Assembly (NCBI RefSeq): GCF_016920785.2
Contig: NW_024609836.1
Span: 61,979,930-62,043,929, forward strand
Origin: Ixodes scapularis
Taxonomy: Eukaryota; Arthropoda; Arachnida; Ixodida; Ixodidae
Length of the DNA stretch: 64,000 nt
Direction: 5' to 3'
The position numbers were made by a program, and so were the translations under genes. Positions 11,662 to 23,536 of this stretch are shown here, in pieces (position 1 is the first letter of the stretch; every line of letters begins with the position of its first letter). The notes under the pieces were generated by a model. It was not told where the DNA came from. It saw nothing but the letters and a program-made list of their open reading frames with translations, and searched no databases.

Positions 11662-13766
11662 CTAGTCGGATAATGAAGAGATGAAAGTGGTTACAGAGGC
11701 GACAAATTTATGTGTGTCAGTTATGGTAACAATGTCATTTGGTAGTATGTTCCAATCGTGTATTGCCAAAGGTAAAGTTGAATTACTGTATGAAGTAGTT
11801 GACGAAAAAATGGGCCGCAACTTGCAGGAGTGGTCAAAGCGGGGGAAAATCTGCCACGGGGGTAAAAGCAGAGATTCACGAAGAGGCATGTTATAGTGAA
11901 AGATTCGGTGAAGGAGAGAGAGACGGGACACTCGGCGCCTCAATGAAAGTGTGTGAAGGTTAGCTGCTTCGCGCAATCCAGATATGCTCGTGAATGGTGA
12001 GTAATCAGAAAAAATAAAACGAAGAGCCCTGTTTTGGATGGATTCAAGTTTGTTAGATAGGTAAGATTGCCAAGGGCACCACACAGAAGAAGCGAATTCA
12101 AGCTTAGACCGAACCAAAGTTGAGTATGCTAATTGTTTTATCTCTGCTGTTGCGGGTTTCAGGTTTCGGCGCAAAAAACCGAGGGTACGGTTTGCGCTAG
12201 CTACTATATTGCTGATGTGAGACGTCCATCAAAGGTCAGATGTTAAATGAATACCGAGATATTTATATGAACTGCAAACGGTGATGGGGGGTCGCGTCAA
12301 AATGGTAAGAAAAAGGTTGAAGAACACGACGAGAAAAGGAAAGGGATTTACATTTGTCGAAATTGAGAGTCATCTGCCATTTATTGCACCATTGAATGAC
12401 TTGTGAAATATCTGTTTGCAAGGTGTGGTGATCGTCGAGCGAGAGAATGGGCCTGTAAATTACGCAGTCGTCTGCAAATAACCGAACTGATGAGGAGATG
12501 TGCTCATGAATATCATTGATGTAGATTAAAAAGAGTAAGGGCCGAGTACACTACCCTGAGGGACGCCTGAGGTTACCGGGCACGAGGGGGATTTAGAGTT
12601 ATTAATGGTGGTGTACTGGGTGCGGTTAGTCAAGAATTCGGATATCCAATTTACGATAGTGGGATGGATCTTAAATTCGTTAAGTTTTATTTTAAGACGT
12701 TGATGAGGGACCCTATCAAACGCTTTAGAAAAGTCGAGAAAAATGGCGTCAGTCTGAATGTTGGTATTAAAACCTGCGCGAATGTCATGAAGAAATGCCG
12801 TTAGTTGGGTTTCGCAAGAGTACGCTTTCCGAAAACCATGTTGGTGATTAAAAAGTAGGTTGTTATTTTCTAAATAATTGATTATATTGGAGTAAAGTAC
12901 GTGTTCCATGAGCTTAGATGATACGCTAGTTAGGGAGATGGGCCGATAGTTTGTAATTAGGTGGCGGTCACCAGATTTGAACACAGGGGTTACGTTTCCA
13001 GTTTTCCAATCCCTCGGAATTTCAGAAAGTTTAATTGACTGGGAAAATATGTCACAAAGAAAAGCTGCGGAAATGTTTTTCGTGTTTATTAGAACCTTCG
13101 AATTGATTTGGTCATCCCCTGAGCTGGAACACAGCTTCAAGTTCTCAATTGCTTTCAGGACGCCGGCATAGTCAAAAGTGATGGGCCCCATAGGAGTGTG
13201 CAATGACTGGCGTGGGACGGGAATATTACTCAGGTGTTCTTCTGTAAAGACAGAACTAAATAAGTTATTAAGTGAAAGAGCACTTTGGTGATCGGAAAGA
13301 TTATGCCCGCTGTTGTCAGTGAATTGCAAGGGAGACGACGTAGAAGGATTAATAATCTTCCAAAATTGCTTTGGCTTGTTAACCAAAATGTTGGAGAGGT
13401 CCAGAGTATAGAATTTAGTTTTCGCTTCATTTATAGCTGTTTTGTATCCCGTTGCACAATCGTGGTATTTGTTCCAGGTTTCCAGTGTGTCGCAAATCTT
13501 AGCCTGTCTATAAAGCCTTTTCTTTTTGTTGGAGTGCTTATGAATGGTTTTGTTATACCACGGATTGTTATTATCAGAGATGACACGAGTGAGTGGTATG
13601 AAAGACTCAATAAGTTGAATTAGTTTATCTTTGTACAGCGTCCAGTTAGCATTGACAGATCTTTCCTCAAAACCATGAGAGAACGTGTCGTAGAAGTGTT
13701 CCAGTTGCGAGTTGATAGAGCTATAGTCGGCACCCGCGTAATTCTGAATGAATTCAGTATATAGTA
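11662..13766 (-). pseudogene. LINE ORF2, reverse transcriptase and C-terminal region (broken)
   Basis: The frame is open from about 13766 to 12526 and contains the RT blocks NYRPISLTS, FLDFSKAFDRVPH and VTSGVPQGSVLGP. A missing base just after the last block ends that frame. One frame over, the sequence continues LFLIYINDI and the catalytic box FADDC (about 12464-12478). A second shift near 12270 and a TGA in place of a serine near 12230 follow. From 12174 to 11662 the frame is open again and reads the usual C-terminal LINE region (LAYSTLVRSKLEFASSVW and beyond), ending at a stop at 11662. The protein would copy the LINE RNA at the target by target-primed reverse transcription. The order and motifs fit the CR1/L2 group; clade assignment needs a tree. 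Confidence 0.85.
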
Positions 13767-14590
13767 TAGCGTGATTTTTGAGGAGTGGTAAGGGAGAGTG
13801 TTAATTCGATAACAAGATGGTCACTAATGCCGGGTAAGTACGTAACGTTACTGATAAGGTCTGGCTCTTGCGTTAGGCACAAGTCCAGCACATTGCTGCA
13901 GATTTTGGTAGTTCTGGTTGGTTGAGTGATAACGTTGGAAAAATTAAAGTCAAGGCAAAGGTCTACAAAAGCATCGGAAAAAGCACTGCCGGAGGAGAGG
14001 GCAGTCCAATCAATGTCTGGGAAATTAAAGTCTCCAAGAAGTACAAGGGTGGCACTAGGAAAAAGGGATGTAACCTGAAAGAGGCACTTATGAAGCTCAG
14101 TAATGAAATCCCTACCACTATCTGGCGGCCTGTAACATACACCCATTATAATACTTGGCTTAGAGGTAAGGCATACCCAGACGATTTCCAGGCTTGTTTC
14201 TACCGAGATAAGCCTTGATGGGATACGCTTATTCACAGCTAAAAGAACACCACCCCCTTTCTTTCCGACGCGGTCAGCTCGGTAAACATGAAAACCAAAA
14301 TGTGGAGGAAACAATTCTGCGTCAGCGATATCAGGGTTTAACCATGTTTCAGTAAGAAAAACAAAGTCCGCGTTGCATGTATCAATCAAAGAGTGCACAT
14401 CTTCCCTTTTAGCTATGAAACTTCTAATGTTAGTGAACAGTACAGAATGCTCAACGGGCACATCACAGTTGCGTTTGACTCTGGTCGACAGAACCTGATG
14501 GGGGCGCGACGAGAAAGGGAAGCGGCGTAGACGCCTGTTTTTTTTCTCGAACCAAACTCTGCACCGTGTCAAATATAAAGCACTTGTCAT
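13754..14590 (-). pseudogene. LINE ORF2, AP-endonuclease domain
   Basis: This 278-codon frame starts at an ATG (14590) and overlaps the end of ORF1 by about 130 bases in a different frame, a common LINE arrangement. It has the endonuclease/exonuclease/phosphatase motifs in order: NIRSF, FLTETWL, GGGVLLAV, GVCYRPPDSG, LLGDFNFPDIDW and GISDHLVIE. The enzyme would nick the target DNA to prime reverse transcription. The frame ends at a stop at 13754. The RT frame picks up one register over just upstream, at an A run (AAAAA in TCAAAAATCAC), so a small indel there has split what was one ORF2. The catalytic D and H residues of the EEP fold look intact. Confidence 0.85.
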
Positions 14591-15082
14591 CCATCAACAG
14601 CTTGTCGTGACGAAGTCTAAAGGGCAAACCCTTTGATCGGGCAAATTCAAGCAGTTTGCGGCGCGCGAGTCGGACACATACCGGGAAATCCTCACTGATA
14701 GCAAAAGGCGAGTTTTTTAGTTTGTATGCTGATGACATTATACTTTCTTTTTCTTTAAATGAAGAGAACTTAACAATAATTGGGCGACACTTTCGTTCGT
14801 TGAAGGAGCCCAAACGATGCGCTCTTTCGATTCTGATTGGGTCAACACGAATGCAGAGTTTTTCGAAGCACAGTTCGACGACCGAACCTTCGGACTCACT
14901 CCAAGTTTCCTTATCTTTATCAGGAAGACCGAAGAATAACAGATTTGATCTACGGGACCTGCCCTCCGCATCATCACAGCGCGTTTTTAGATTAGATAGA
15001 TCACGTAGAGCGGCCGATAACTGAGGCTCTTCACTTGTGGCAGCGTCCCTCTCCTTCAACTTTATTGATGCTACGTCGTTAT
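14463..15082 (-). pseudogene. LINE ORF1 protein, N-terminally truncated
   Basis: The frame is open from just after a TAG near 15083 to a stop at 14463 (about 205 codons) and has no ATG at its start, which suggests loss of the 5' end. The protein has a short helical N-terminus. It is followed by a segment beginning RRSNLLFFGLPD, with IERAHRLGSF and RPIIVKFSSFKEKESIM, which looks like the RRM-like core of LINE ORF1 proteins that bind the element's RNA. The C-terminus is basic. The transposase-22-like assignment rests on motif memory, not on a search. Confidence 0.7.
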
Positions 15083-15083
15083 T

Positions 15084-16977
15084 TAACTATCACAGTGCAA
15101 TTTTGCGCAAATACTGCACTAAATTTGGAATATGAATTAGGGTTTCTTGTTCACCGACGCGCGGCGCGCTCTGTTTAAAAACACAGCAGGGGAGCAACGC
15201 GTGAGCAGTTGTGTGAGCAAGAGCGACCGCTCTCGCCATGTTTTCTCCATTGCAACGCGGGCTGTACGTTCGTTAACCGAAACTGCTGACACGTTTCTAG
15301 CTTATATTTTTCTATGTTGTAATTTCTTACTAGTTGTGTCTGACCTTTTGCGTTCGCTGCCAGAGCCCGAGCAGCTGCGATACAACGAGAAACTGCACTG
15401 ACGGCATTGCCTTCGAGGATCCCTAGCTACGCCGTGAGCTTGGCGCTTCGACGCCAAGTCGGCCAAGTTGCTGGCGCTAACCTCGATGGCGCACGTTTTC
15501 GTCTCCCTGGTCTTTTCACCAGGCTAATTTACGGCCTAGACAGTGCAAGCTTACGAGTCTCTCGAAGCATACAACTACATTGAGTCTGCTAACAACTAAA
15601 TGAGTTCTATGCCTGCGAATAAATCGATAGTCGTTCGTGTCGGAAATTCAAATGGCCTTTTTTTTTTACGCCACAGGCTTGGCACGAGACTGCATGCTCT
15701 GGACACCTTGAAGTGCCGCTTTGTGCGTCGTCCGAGCCAAGGTGATGACGTAGCAGCGGGCAACTCCACAATGCCTGGGTGTAGCGAGCAACCGAGGAGC
15801 TCTTGGGCTGCAACTTGCGTGCAAGCGTCGTATGAACGAAGTCCGGGCGGTCTGGATCAAATGAAAGTTTCCCTAAGCACCGTATTAATAATCCGCGATC
15901 CACGCAGAGTATTAGTTTTCTGCGTCTGTCATCGCACTAATTTTCAAGCACATTTCGGCACATCCAACGGCGAAGCAGCATTGCGGAATGCTGAGAGGCT
16001 GCGTCGCACATGCGAGGCGCCCCGCTGATTTTTCCACATCTGGCACCGTCTTGCCGATGCGGCGGGGTCGCAGCACCGTCGCACATCAGTGACGTGAATC
16101 TCGCGCGTAGGTGTATTCACAAGGTCATGTGAAAAGACCTCAGCATCTGTTGTGGAAACGTGAACTCTGTGAGTGTTCACGTTCTTATTGTGTTAGAACT
16201 ACGAGATAAACCACACGCTTGAAAATTGAGATAAGTTTACATTACACGAATACAAATGGATTAGCCTGTATTTTTTACGCTCAATATTGTCCAATGTAGC
16301 GGTCATATGGAACAAGAAGGATAAAAGGTGAACACAACTAGATCTATACAAAAAATTCAAGAGATTGAGCATTAGACTCAAAGAAATGCAAATATGCAGA
16401 TTTTGTTTGGTAAATGTTGATCAAGTTATTGGTTTCTAAACATACATATGATACAATTGAACGGTCTCTCTTTGTCATACAAACTCATACAACTGTTTTT
16501 TTTTTTTTTTTTGTTTGTTTAATATAAACACAGGACTCGTAGTCAACGAGATCTTGAACACTTCTGTCAACGTCATTATAATATTGTTCTAAAAATGAAA
16601 TAAATTTGTGTTTCTCGATATGATCAAAACTGCAAGAGACAACGGAAGTCATTGTGCGCCCCGAAGTCCAGAGATGGAGTATTTTGAACATTATTGATAT
16701 GTTACGTTTCTTCCTTATTTATATTCCGTCCTGTTAAGATCTTTAATGCTACAAATATTTCAGATTAAAAGAAACGTTCACCTTTAATTTACTGAAAGTT
16801 GGATCAGCCATTAAGTGAAGCGCCAACTCTGCAAGTGGCGCTTTATTTAAAATGTTTCCATTACTTTAGCCGCCATGAAGTCCTGGCATTCACCCGCTCT
16901 TCACAACGGCAGAAGTAATGAAACCATTTTTTTTAAACTTTGTTTTGTTAAATACTTAAAGTTCAGGTGAACTGAGG
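15084..16977. other. No gene supported; unassigned 1.9 kb
   Basis: The longest frame (15600-16028, plus, 142 codons from an ATG) has no recognisable domain, is matched by nearly as long antisense frames in the same place and lacks splice or promoter context. I do not call it. A T run near 16495-16512 is low-complexity. Confidence 0.4.
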
Positions 16978-17040
16978 CAAATGCCCGATGCCTCTCTATC
17001 GGAGGTAAATGCACCATGCCTGTCTGTAGGAAGTAAATTG
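16978..17040. repeat. Two isolated units of a roughly 30-bp minisatellite
   Basis: Two adjacent units built on CGGAGGTAAATGCACCATGCC resemble the array at 19066-19205. This looks like a remnant or seed of the same minisatellite. Confidence 0.55.
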
Positions 17041-18267
17041 ATTAATTATTTATTTTACATACCCTCAAGAGCCGAAGCGTTGTATAGAAAAGGGGTAAAG
17101 CCAACAAAAATTAAAAAAAAAATGACTACACAAAAAGGTGCGTCGATAAATACTTTTAATGCACTCCGAGTGGCAAAAGCCGAAAGTAACATTTGCTGCG
17201 AACAAAATAAACAAAAGCGAATGACTTATGTTGACTTATCACACAAAAATGTAAACAGAGACTGGAGAAAACAAATGTATCGGGTAAAGTTGCGAAATCT
17301 GCTGAAACATGGTCCCATTCGTTTGAAGTATGCGGGATAAATGTATTTAAAAAAAGTGTCGGTGCATACGCTTGTTATGTTGCATAAATTTCCGTAGAAC
17401 TACGGCCACAGCTGAAAAAACGTCCACAAGCTTCTGCCCCATGACGATGTCGGGTATGCAAGAAGCGAGTGCACGTGGCTCGGAGTCCTGGGTCGCCGAA
17501 CTCGTGGAACAAAACATTCTTTGCTTTCTGACGTAGCGGGAGGAGTGACCAAAAGAACGCCGCAAAGTTTCCTTTTCCCTGCGCGCGCTCAACTTCGCAA
17601 CTTTTGACGAAAAATCCCCCGCGATCTCTAGGCGGTGCATGAGAGCACGAGACAGCGCGGGGAGGCGAGCGTTCACGTCGCTCGCTGTGCTTTGTCTTTG
17701 GGCTCTGTAGCGCCGTTGGGCCAAAATTCTATCCCGTCATGCTTCGCTCAGACGAGAAGCGAGAGCAGACGACGGGAGTTCGTCTGCTACGATGAGGCAT
17801 TCGCACAGCGGAACCGAAAGAAAAAGTCGATTTTCTGCTCGAAATCGCGTCACGCGGGCCACAAACTCAAATGCGAGCTTGAATTGTAAGCGAGGGGAGG
17901 AATCGACGACCCATGTTTTATTTGCAAAATTTGAGTCGCTATGTTGCCGTACAGACGCTGAAACCTACCAGTGTGTAATGAAACGCTCAGGACAAACACA
18001 GAGGCCGCGAGATCTCACATCATCCGTGTGCGGGTGAAAAGTGGAACATTTGTCGACAAAGCTCCCACAGCAGAAACCCGTGACGCATTGATTCATCGTC
18101 TGGGAAAGCTAAACATGGAGACGTTGCCCGAGGCTTGAGCAAAGTCATATTTGAACGGCAGCTATCTTGCCCCGTCGTATTTTGTTTGAGACAGCTCTCG
18201 TTCTCAACGCCCTCACCAGGCAAACAAAAAGTATTATGAAACGTATTGCTAGATATTCGAACGAACG
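17041..18267. other. No gene seen; unassigned 1.2 kb
   Basis: I see no supported feature. A 119-codon plus-strand frame (16981-17340) begins inside the minisatellite units and runs into AT-rich, lysine-rich sequence, so I treat it as chance. Confidence 0.4.
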
Positions 18268-18498
18268 AACTGCGAAACGGCGCCGCGTTGTTTGCAGACC
18301 GGTGGCGTCGCTGCGTTTCCATAGGAGCTAAGCCTTTTTCTTTCTTTACTTTTTCCTCAGGTAGGTTCGCTCTTCGCAAATTTTACAACAAAAATGCACC
18401 ATCTGTGGGCAACGCTGCACAAAGTCGTAGCGCGATAGGTTAAGAAACCGAATTTTCCGGTCAATTTAAAGAGCCTGCTGTCTCCTTGTTTCACCCTG
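18268..18498. mobile_element. Fragment of a foldback element (right arm only)
   Basis: This stretch matches the right arm of the foldback at 44560-45447 closely (CAGACCGGTGGCGTCGCTGC, TTTCTTTACTTTTTCCTCAG, GTCGTAGCGCGATAGG). It ends in CTTGTTTCACCCTG followed by TA, the same boundary as the full element. Only one arm is present, so this copy is truncated. Confidence 0.75.
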
Positions 18499-18873
18499 TA
18501 GTAACACCTAGAGAACTGCATGAGTTTAGGAATCCAAATTGAGTGTCGGTAAGTGTATATATATCCTAAACGGCGCGCGATTTGCCATGAAACCCGCATT
18601 AGTTTGCTTTTATTAGGATTTAATTCCATACGCCATTTTTTGCTCTAATCAGTGATATTACATTTAAATCAGATTGTAAAAGGCGTTCATCGTCCTCATT
18701 ATGAACTTCCTGATATTTACACATTCACCCGCGTACGAATGTACGGAGGAAAACAGACAACTTGGCAAATCATTAATGAATATTAAAAAAAGAAGCGGGC
18801 CCAAAAGCGAACCTTGGGATATGCCCGACACAGCATCAGTCAAAGAATAATTATTGTCATTTAGAATTAGATA
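18499..18873 (-). pseudogene. LINE reverse-transcriptase fragment
   Basis: On the minus strand this reads a late RT segment: VSGISQGSLLGPLLFLIFIN, then SYAGECV where an active element would have the YADD catalytic box, then a frameshifted WRMELNPNKSKLM block. Both catalytic aspartates are lost and several stops occur, so it is an old fragment. It is cut on one side by the MITE at 18882 and its 8-bp target duplication and on the other by the foldback arm. Its motifs fit the same broad CR1/L2-like group as the larger LINEs in the window. Confidence 0.75.
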
Positions 18874-18881
18874 CTGAGAGC

Positions 18882-19058
18882 CAGGCACGTAGCCAGGGGA
18901 GGGGGGGCCCATGGTGTCCGGTGCCCCCCCCCCCCCCCCCCCCCCCCCGAAATCTTTCATTTGGCTGAGGCCTCCTCTCCTTCCTCCCCCTCATACAGCA
19001 TTTTTTCATGGGCGGGCTCCCCCCCCCCCCGCGAAACAAAATCCTGGCTACGTGCCTG
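18882..19058. mobile_element. hAT-like MITE with poly-C core and perfect 8-bp TSD
   Basis: The termini CAGGCACGTAGCCAGG and its exact complement face each other. The 8-bp sequence CTGAGAGC is present immediately outside both ends (18874-18881 and 19059-19066). An 8-bp duplication with CAGG-type ends fits hAT transposons. The core is dominated by G and C runs. A diverged relative lies at 42200-42317, sharing TTGGCTGAGGCCTC-like and CCCCCTCATACAGCATTTT blocks. There is no transposase, so it is non-autonomous. Confidence 0.85.
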
Positions 19059-19065
19059 CTGAGAG

Positions 19066-19205
19066 CAATGCCCGTCTGTAGGAGTTCGATGCCCGTCTGG
19101 CGGAGGTTAATGCACCATGCCCTTCTGGCGGAAGTTAATCCACCATGCCCGTCTGTCGGAGGCCAATGCACCATGCCTATTTTTCGGAGGTAAATGCACA
19201 ATGCC
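19066..19205. repeat. Minisatellite, about 30-bp unit
   Basis: Four to five diverged tandem units on the theme TAATGCACCATGCCCGTCTG plus a CGGAGGT block run directly from the right target duplication of the MITE. Loose units also occur at 16978-17040. Confidence 0.75.
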
Positions 19206-22200
19206 TGTCGGCTACGTGCTTATAAAGCCCCAGATGTTTCATAGTTCCGAGCAAAATTTCAGACACTGAAACTCACAAGCTGTAGAACAACCCAAAGATG
19301 GGTAGACCTATGCCATTTATACTACTTACAGTTATTGTCGTACTTGGGTGCGTATACCTTCATATTTTGTAATTATTTCAGCCTAGCGTTCATAGATATT
19401 GAACGGACAATTTGACGTGCAATTAATTTTGTTTTAAATTGCCAGCGAGTTGCCCAAATATTGTTATGTGGGAACTGCGATATTAAAGCAGTGGTTATAT
19501 ACATTTGGATAGAGGACTTTAAAGAGAGGTTTCAGGAGTCGAGAAGATATTGCTTTTAATGCGTTATCATCACTACCCACATGACAGGAAAGAGCTGAAA
19601 GCGTCTGTCTGTGGACAAGATAATGGAAAGGGAAACGTAGAGAGGAGGAGAGTAGTGAAGGACAAGGGCGAGAGGGAGGTGACGTCACGAGGCGGAAGCC
19701 AATGGGCGCGCGGATGCTGTGGCGATTCTGAACTTGCAAGTGTGCGGAGCGCGTATGCCTTGGTTTGTTCCAGAAATAGGAGTGTGAACCAAGAACTAGC
19801 GGTGGTCAAAGTATGCGGTAAAAAAAATTAAGGGAAGATCCTTAGGGAATGCGTTCCCTTTAATTTCTTATTGCTTCACCATCTTCTACAGCATCACAAT
19901 ACACTACAGAGAGTACTGGCATATGGTAACTCTGGTCATGGTAAAAGCCGCAGAGAAGGGTGGCATGTCTTGTAAGCAGTAGAAATATGAATTCATCTCA
20001 CCCAACTTTATAAATAGATGATGATGTTGCAATTTCTCTTCTGAATTATGCTAATTAATACAAAGAAAGAAAAAGTACTCAGCTACACTCGGCAACAACT
20101 TTTTTTTGTATTTCTGGGGAGAGGAAGAGAGCCCGCGCACAGCTTTATTCAGCGCTCAAAATGGGTGAGGGGACGCGTGTCTGAACCTTCCACTTCAATG
20201 CCAAGAAAAGTTGTCTCCCAGTGTGCAGTCATTGGTTTATCCCAAAAGTTTTTATTTGCTTGAAATTTAGGGCCTTATAAAGCCCGATGAAGTCAAGATG
20301 GTGCGTGTCGTACTTGACCTTCTTTTGCCAGAGTCTGAATATCTAAGCTCTAATTCGCCGAACACGTGCCAAAGTTAGGCTTCACGTCAGGTTGTTTGAT
20401 TTTTATATAGAAACTTGGGGACTAAAATGCAACACAAGTGTTAGGTTTAGGTCTAACCGCTGCCTCTTCGGTTACTACGTAGCATCTTTGGATCGAGTCT
20501 GGCACATCGACAATTGTGTGGGAAGCCAAAGAAAAGCCATAGAAAAGCCAAAGACATGTACACAGAAGTACGCATTAATAAATTCCAGAATTGATAAAAA
20601 TATGGTTGCTCCTGCAAGTGTGCTTAAAAACATTTTTTTTAATGTCTTTTTCAGAATATTTCTGCTTCAAGGAGCGGAAGCAAATATGTGTGGAGCAATT
20701 GTATGAGTACCAAACGAAATCTTGAAATTTCTATCATTATTAGAAATATTTATTTCGCGTTTACGATGTATTTTTAATTGAATATGAATAATGTTAGAAG
20801 AATGTCGTAGATGATATTTCGCTCTTATGCGATGTTAGCCCTTCGGCAAGGAGTAATTCCTACGCCCATACCTTCTGTTAGCTCCTTTCCTCTGTTACAA
20901 TTAAAATTTCGATTTAATCATGTTGATAACGCAGGCATTGCAAGCAATCTTTAGACATTTGCTGTTTGGGAAGCAAGGGCCACTTATTTTTTCCACTTTA
21001 CGATCTAAGATTTTTTCATATGGTTTATTTATTACTTTAATTATTCCTTTTTTTTATGTTTGGTTTGGATGACTGGAAGGCTGAAACTGAGAGGCTAAAA
21101 CTGAAAGGCTGAAGCTCGAAGTCTGGAAAAGTAGTTATTGTCCGTTGCGTTCCTCATAAAAAAGAACTCTGCATGCGAGGGTTTGAATGACGGATCATAA
21201 TAGAACTGTATTTTCGTTTTGAATCTAGTTTTGGCATTTCAGTTATGGCATTATTTGACGACAAACAAGACAATCTTGATTGAAATTTGCCCGTTAAAGA
21301 CAATCTTTCAAATTATAATGAATGATTTCTAATTAATTATTTTCTAATTATCCCGTTCACCTCCCTTGCCAGACACCATGCGCTGTTGGCAAGGTTGTCC
21401 CGAAGTATAAGTATACCGTCTCTGTTTTAAGTGTCCCTTAAAATATCATTTCTGTTACTGGTGAAACACTCTGTTTTGTGCATATATACTAAATACTGCA
21501 CCTCAACGTCCATGGCCACAATCACCACCGAAGAGCGCAGTAGGCCTCGAAACGAGGTTCCCTATTCTTAAGATTTGGTTGGTTGTCGTCCTTTATTTAT
21601 TCTAAAGTTTGATAGGCGGTATGGCGCCTTTCCACGTGAAGATACGTATTTTTACTATTATAACAACACTAGTAGGAATTTATTTTATGCATAAAAGTAA
21701 TAATGGCATGCAGTTTCGCTCTACGGTCACGGAAAAAAAGTGCCATGAAGAGGGCAATGCAATAATGAAAGACCAAACTAGAGCTCTGTGTAGTAGGATA
21801 TCTTGGCTGAAAAAGGCTACAAAATATATCTAGATCATTCCGAATATCGGTTTTTAGAAATATTGGCTCTGCTAACACACAAGGCAAACGTATGCGGGGA
21901 ACGACGGAATCCCACTATAAATGGCAGAATCGCATGGGCACACCAGGTGCGCAAAGCCCTTGCCCTAGGAGTACCCATAAACTGGGGCGCCTAGTCTATA
22001 ACTAACTAATAACCTAGATATTCATACTTGCCCCAAAGCCTTTGCGTTGTTCCAGCTTTGGGAAAAAGTAGAAAGAGGGCTGAAGCGAATACGAGTCGCG
22101 TTCGAATTGGTGCCTCCCAAGACCGCGGCCACCGCGAGTGAAGCGTCACCAGCGTCCTCCGGGCGGCGACTTCCAAAACAAAATAATTATTGAACTCCTA

Positions 22201-22811
22201 GGGAGGTGCAAGCCACAAAGTGTTATGAAGACCCTGGAAGGTGGGCAACATTTGCCGGCAACTTGCTGCTTGTGATGACTGAACTCTTCTCGGTGAACAT
22301 CAGCACACTACCGCTCTTATTTTACCGAGGTGACAGGAGCGGACATGACTGGTGGACCGCACACGTCTTATTCACATATTTTAGCCACTCTCAAATGTTA
22401 CCCATGACAAAGATTGAGTCCTAGCGCACAGCATGTTTTATCCGCCAACTCCGTGAGAGAAAAAAAAAAAAAAACGTGGACAAAAACGGGGTTGCATCTT
22501 GGTGATACTTCGCTTCAGAGTACGTGGAAATAAAATAGCATTTCAACGTTTCTTCCATAAATGCCATGTTTCCCTTAATAAATTGAGACTAACTTCGTGC
22601 TTTGCCTCGACCGTCTGTCGTCGTAGCAAAACAAGCCCATTTTGTCTCTCTGTCACGACCCAAAAGCTTTTACTTTTTTTCCGGCGTCTCATTGTCACTA
22701 CAAACACTTGAGCCTCAGTGTGACGCCGCTTCGGTTCATCTATACACCAACTCATGTTTACAAACAAACCGGAGCGCCCCTAGCCGACGCCACCGGCGCC
22801 GCCCATGCGCG
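19206..22811. other. No gene seen; unassigned 3.6 kb
   Basis: I found no feature I can support. The stretch is AT-rich with short overlapping frames, homopolymer runs (for example near 22459-22472) and no recognisable TE protein or terminal repeat. Confidence 0.4.
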
Positions 22812-23259
22812 ATGGAGGGTGGGCAAGAAGCTCGCCGTTGCCCGTAAACAAACCATTCAAATGCGATGTTGTCGGCGTCAGTGTGAGTCCCCCTGCCCCT
22901 TTTCGCGTTGGAATTGTTGATTCTACGTCTTCCTGGCAATGCCTGACTACTTGAGCGGCTTCAGCAAAATTAACGAAGCTCGTTACACCGAAAAACTTCG
23001 CGTGAATAATGTGACGCGCGGCTATTGATTTCACGTGGACGCCGCGGAATGGACGCTAAAGCCTGACTCCCACGATGAGATTCTGCTAACTATTTTCAAT
23101 GGTGACGTCACTCGGGTTTCAAAAGCGTGGACTGTAGCTTATGTGGTGGGCGTCGATACTGAAAATCGCATGCAGAATCGGGCATTACAAGTCGGTGATG
23201 GCCACTGGTAACAATGATCAACATCTCCTTGTAACCACTGTTTACACTAAGCCTACTTA
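22812..23259 (+). repeat. Dispersed host repeat, copy 1, left part (split by a LINE)
   Basis: This is homologous in direct orientation to 30580-31026. Shared blocks include AACAAACCATT/GCAAACCATT, TTTTTCGCGTT-type, GTCGGTGATGGCCACTGGTA and GCCTACTTA. Copy 1 resumes at 27861 after the LINE inserted at 23260. On the plus strand a partly open frame begins MPDYLSGFSKINEARY (22939) and is broken by one TGA, with VDAAEW downstream. The equivalent frame in copy 2 has more stops. It may therefore derive from a multicopy coding exon, but I cannot name the family. Confidence 0.7.
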
Positions 23260-23536
23260 GCCAATCAATCAATCAATCATTTTATTTGCGTCCGTACACG
23301 TGTACAGGCACTGGAAGCATGAACAAAAAGCCGACAGATGTCGGCTTGACGAGGTTACGCCCCCTTTTTTGGCAAACGGCAAGCAATCGAAAGATAAAGA
23401 AAAAAAAAGGCAGATACTTAAAAAAAATCACGTAACGATAGTTAAAATACACGTTTAAAATTGGGCTATAGATTACAATGTCAAGGGGAAAAAAATGCAC
23501 TCTATATGCTAAAATACAATTGTATGACAGAAATAT

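Larger units (their letters stand above)
11523..15083 (-). mobile_element. Near-complete APE-type LINE (CR1/L2-like group)
   Basis: This minus-strand non-LTR retrotransposon reads 5' to 3' as ORF1 (from about 15082), AP-endonuclease, reverse transcriptase and C-terminal region. It then has a very short 3' UTR and a tail of about eight GAT/ATC triplets at 11528-11551. The 5' end looks truncated within ORF1. The lesions I can see are few: a frameshift in an A run between endonuclease and RT (near 13765), a 1-base loss after the VPQGSVLGP motif (near 12540), a frameshift near 12270 and a TGA near 12230. That points to a fairly recent but dead copy. No target duplication was identified. Confidence 0.85.

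Noticed and set aside
15600..16028. 142-codon plus-strand open frame starting with ATG
   Set aside because: No recognisable motif, long antisense frames in the same place, no splice or promoter context.
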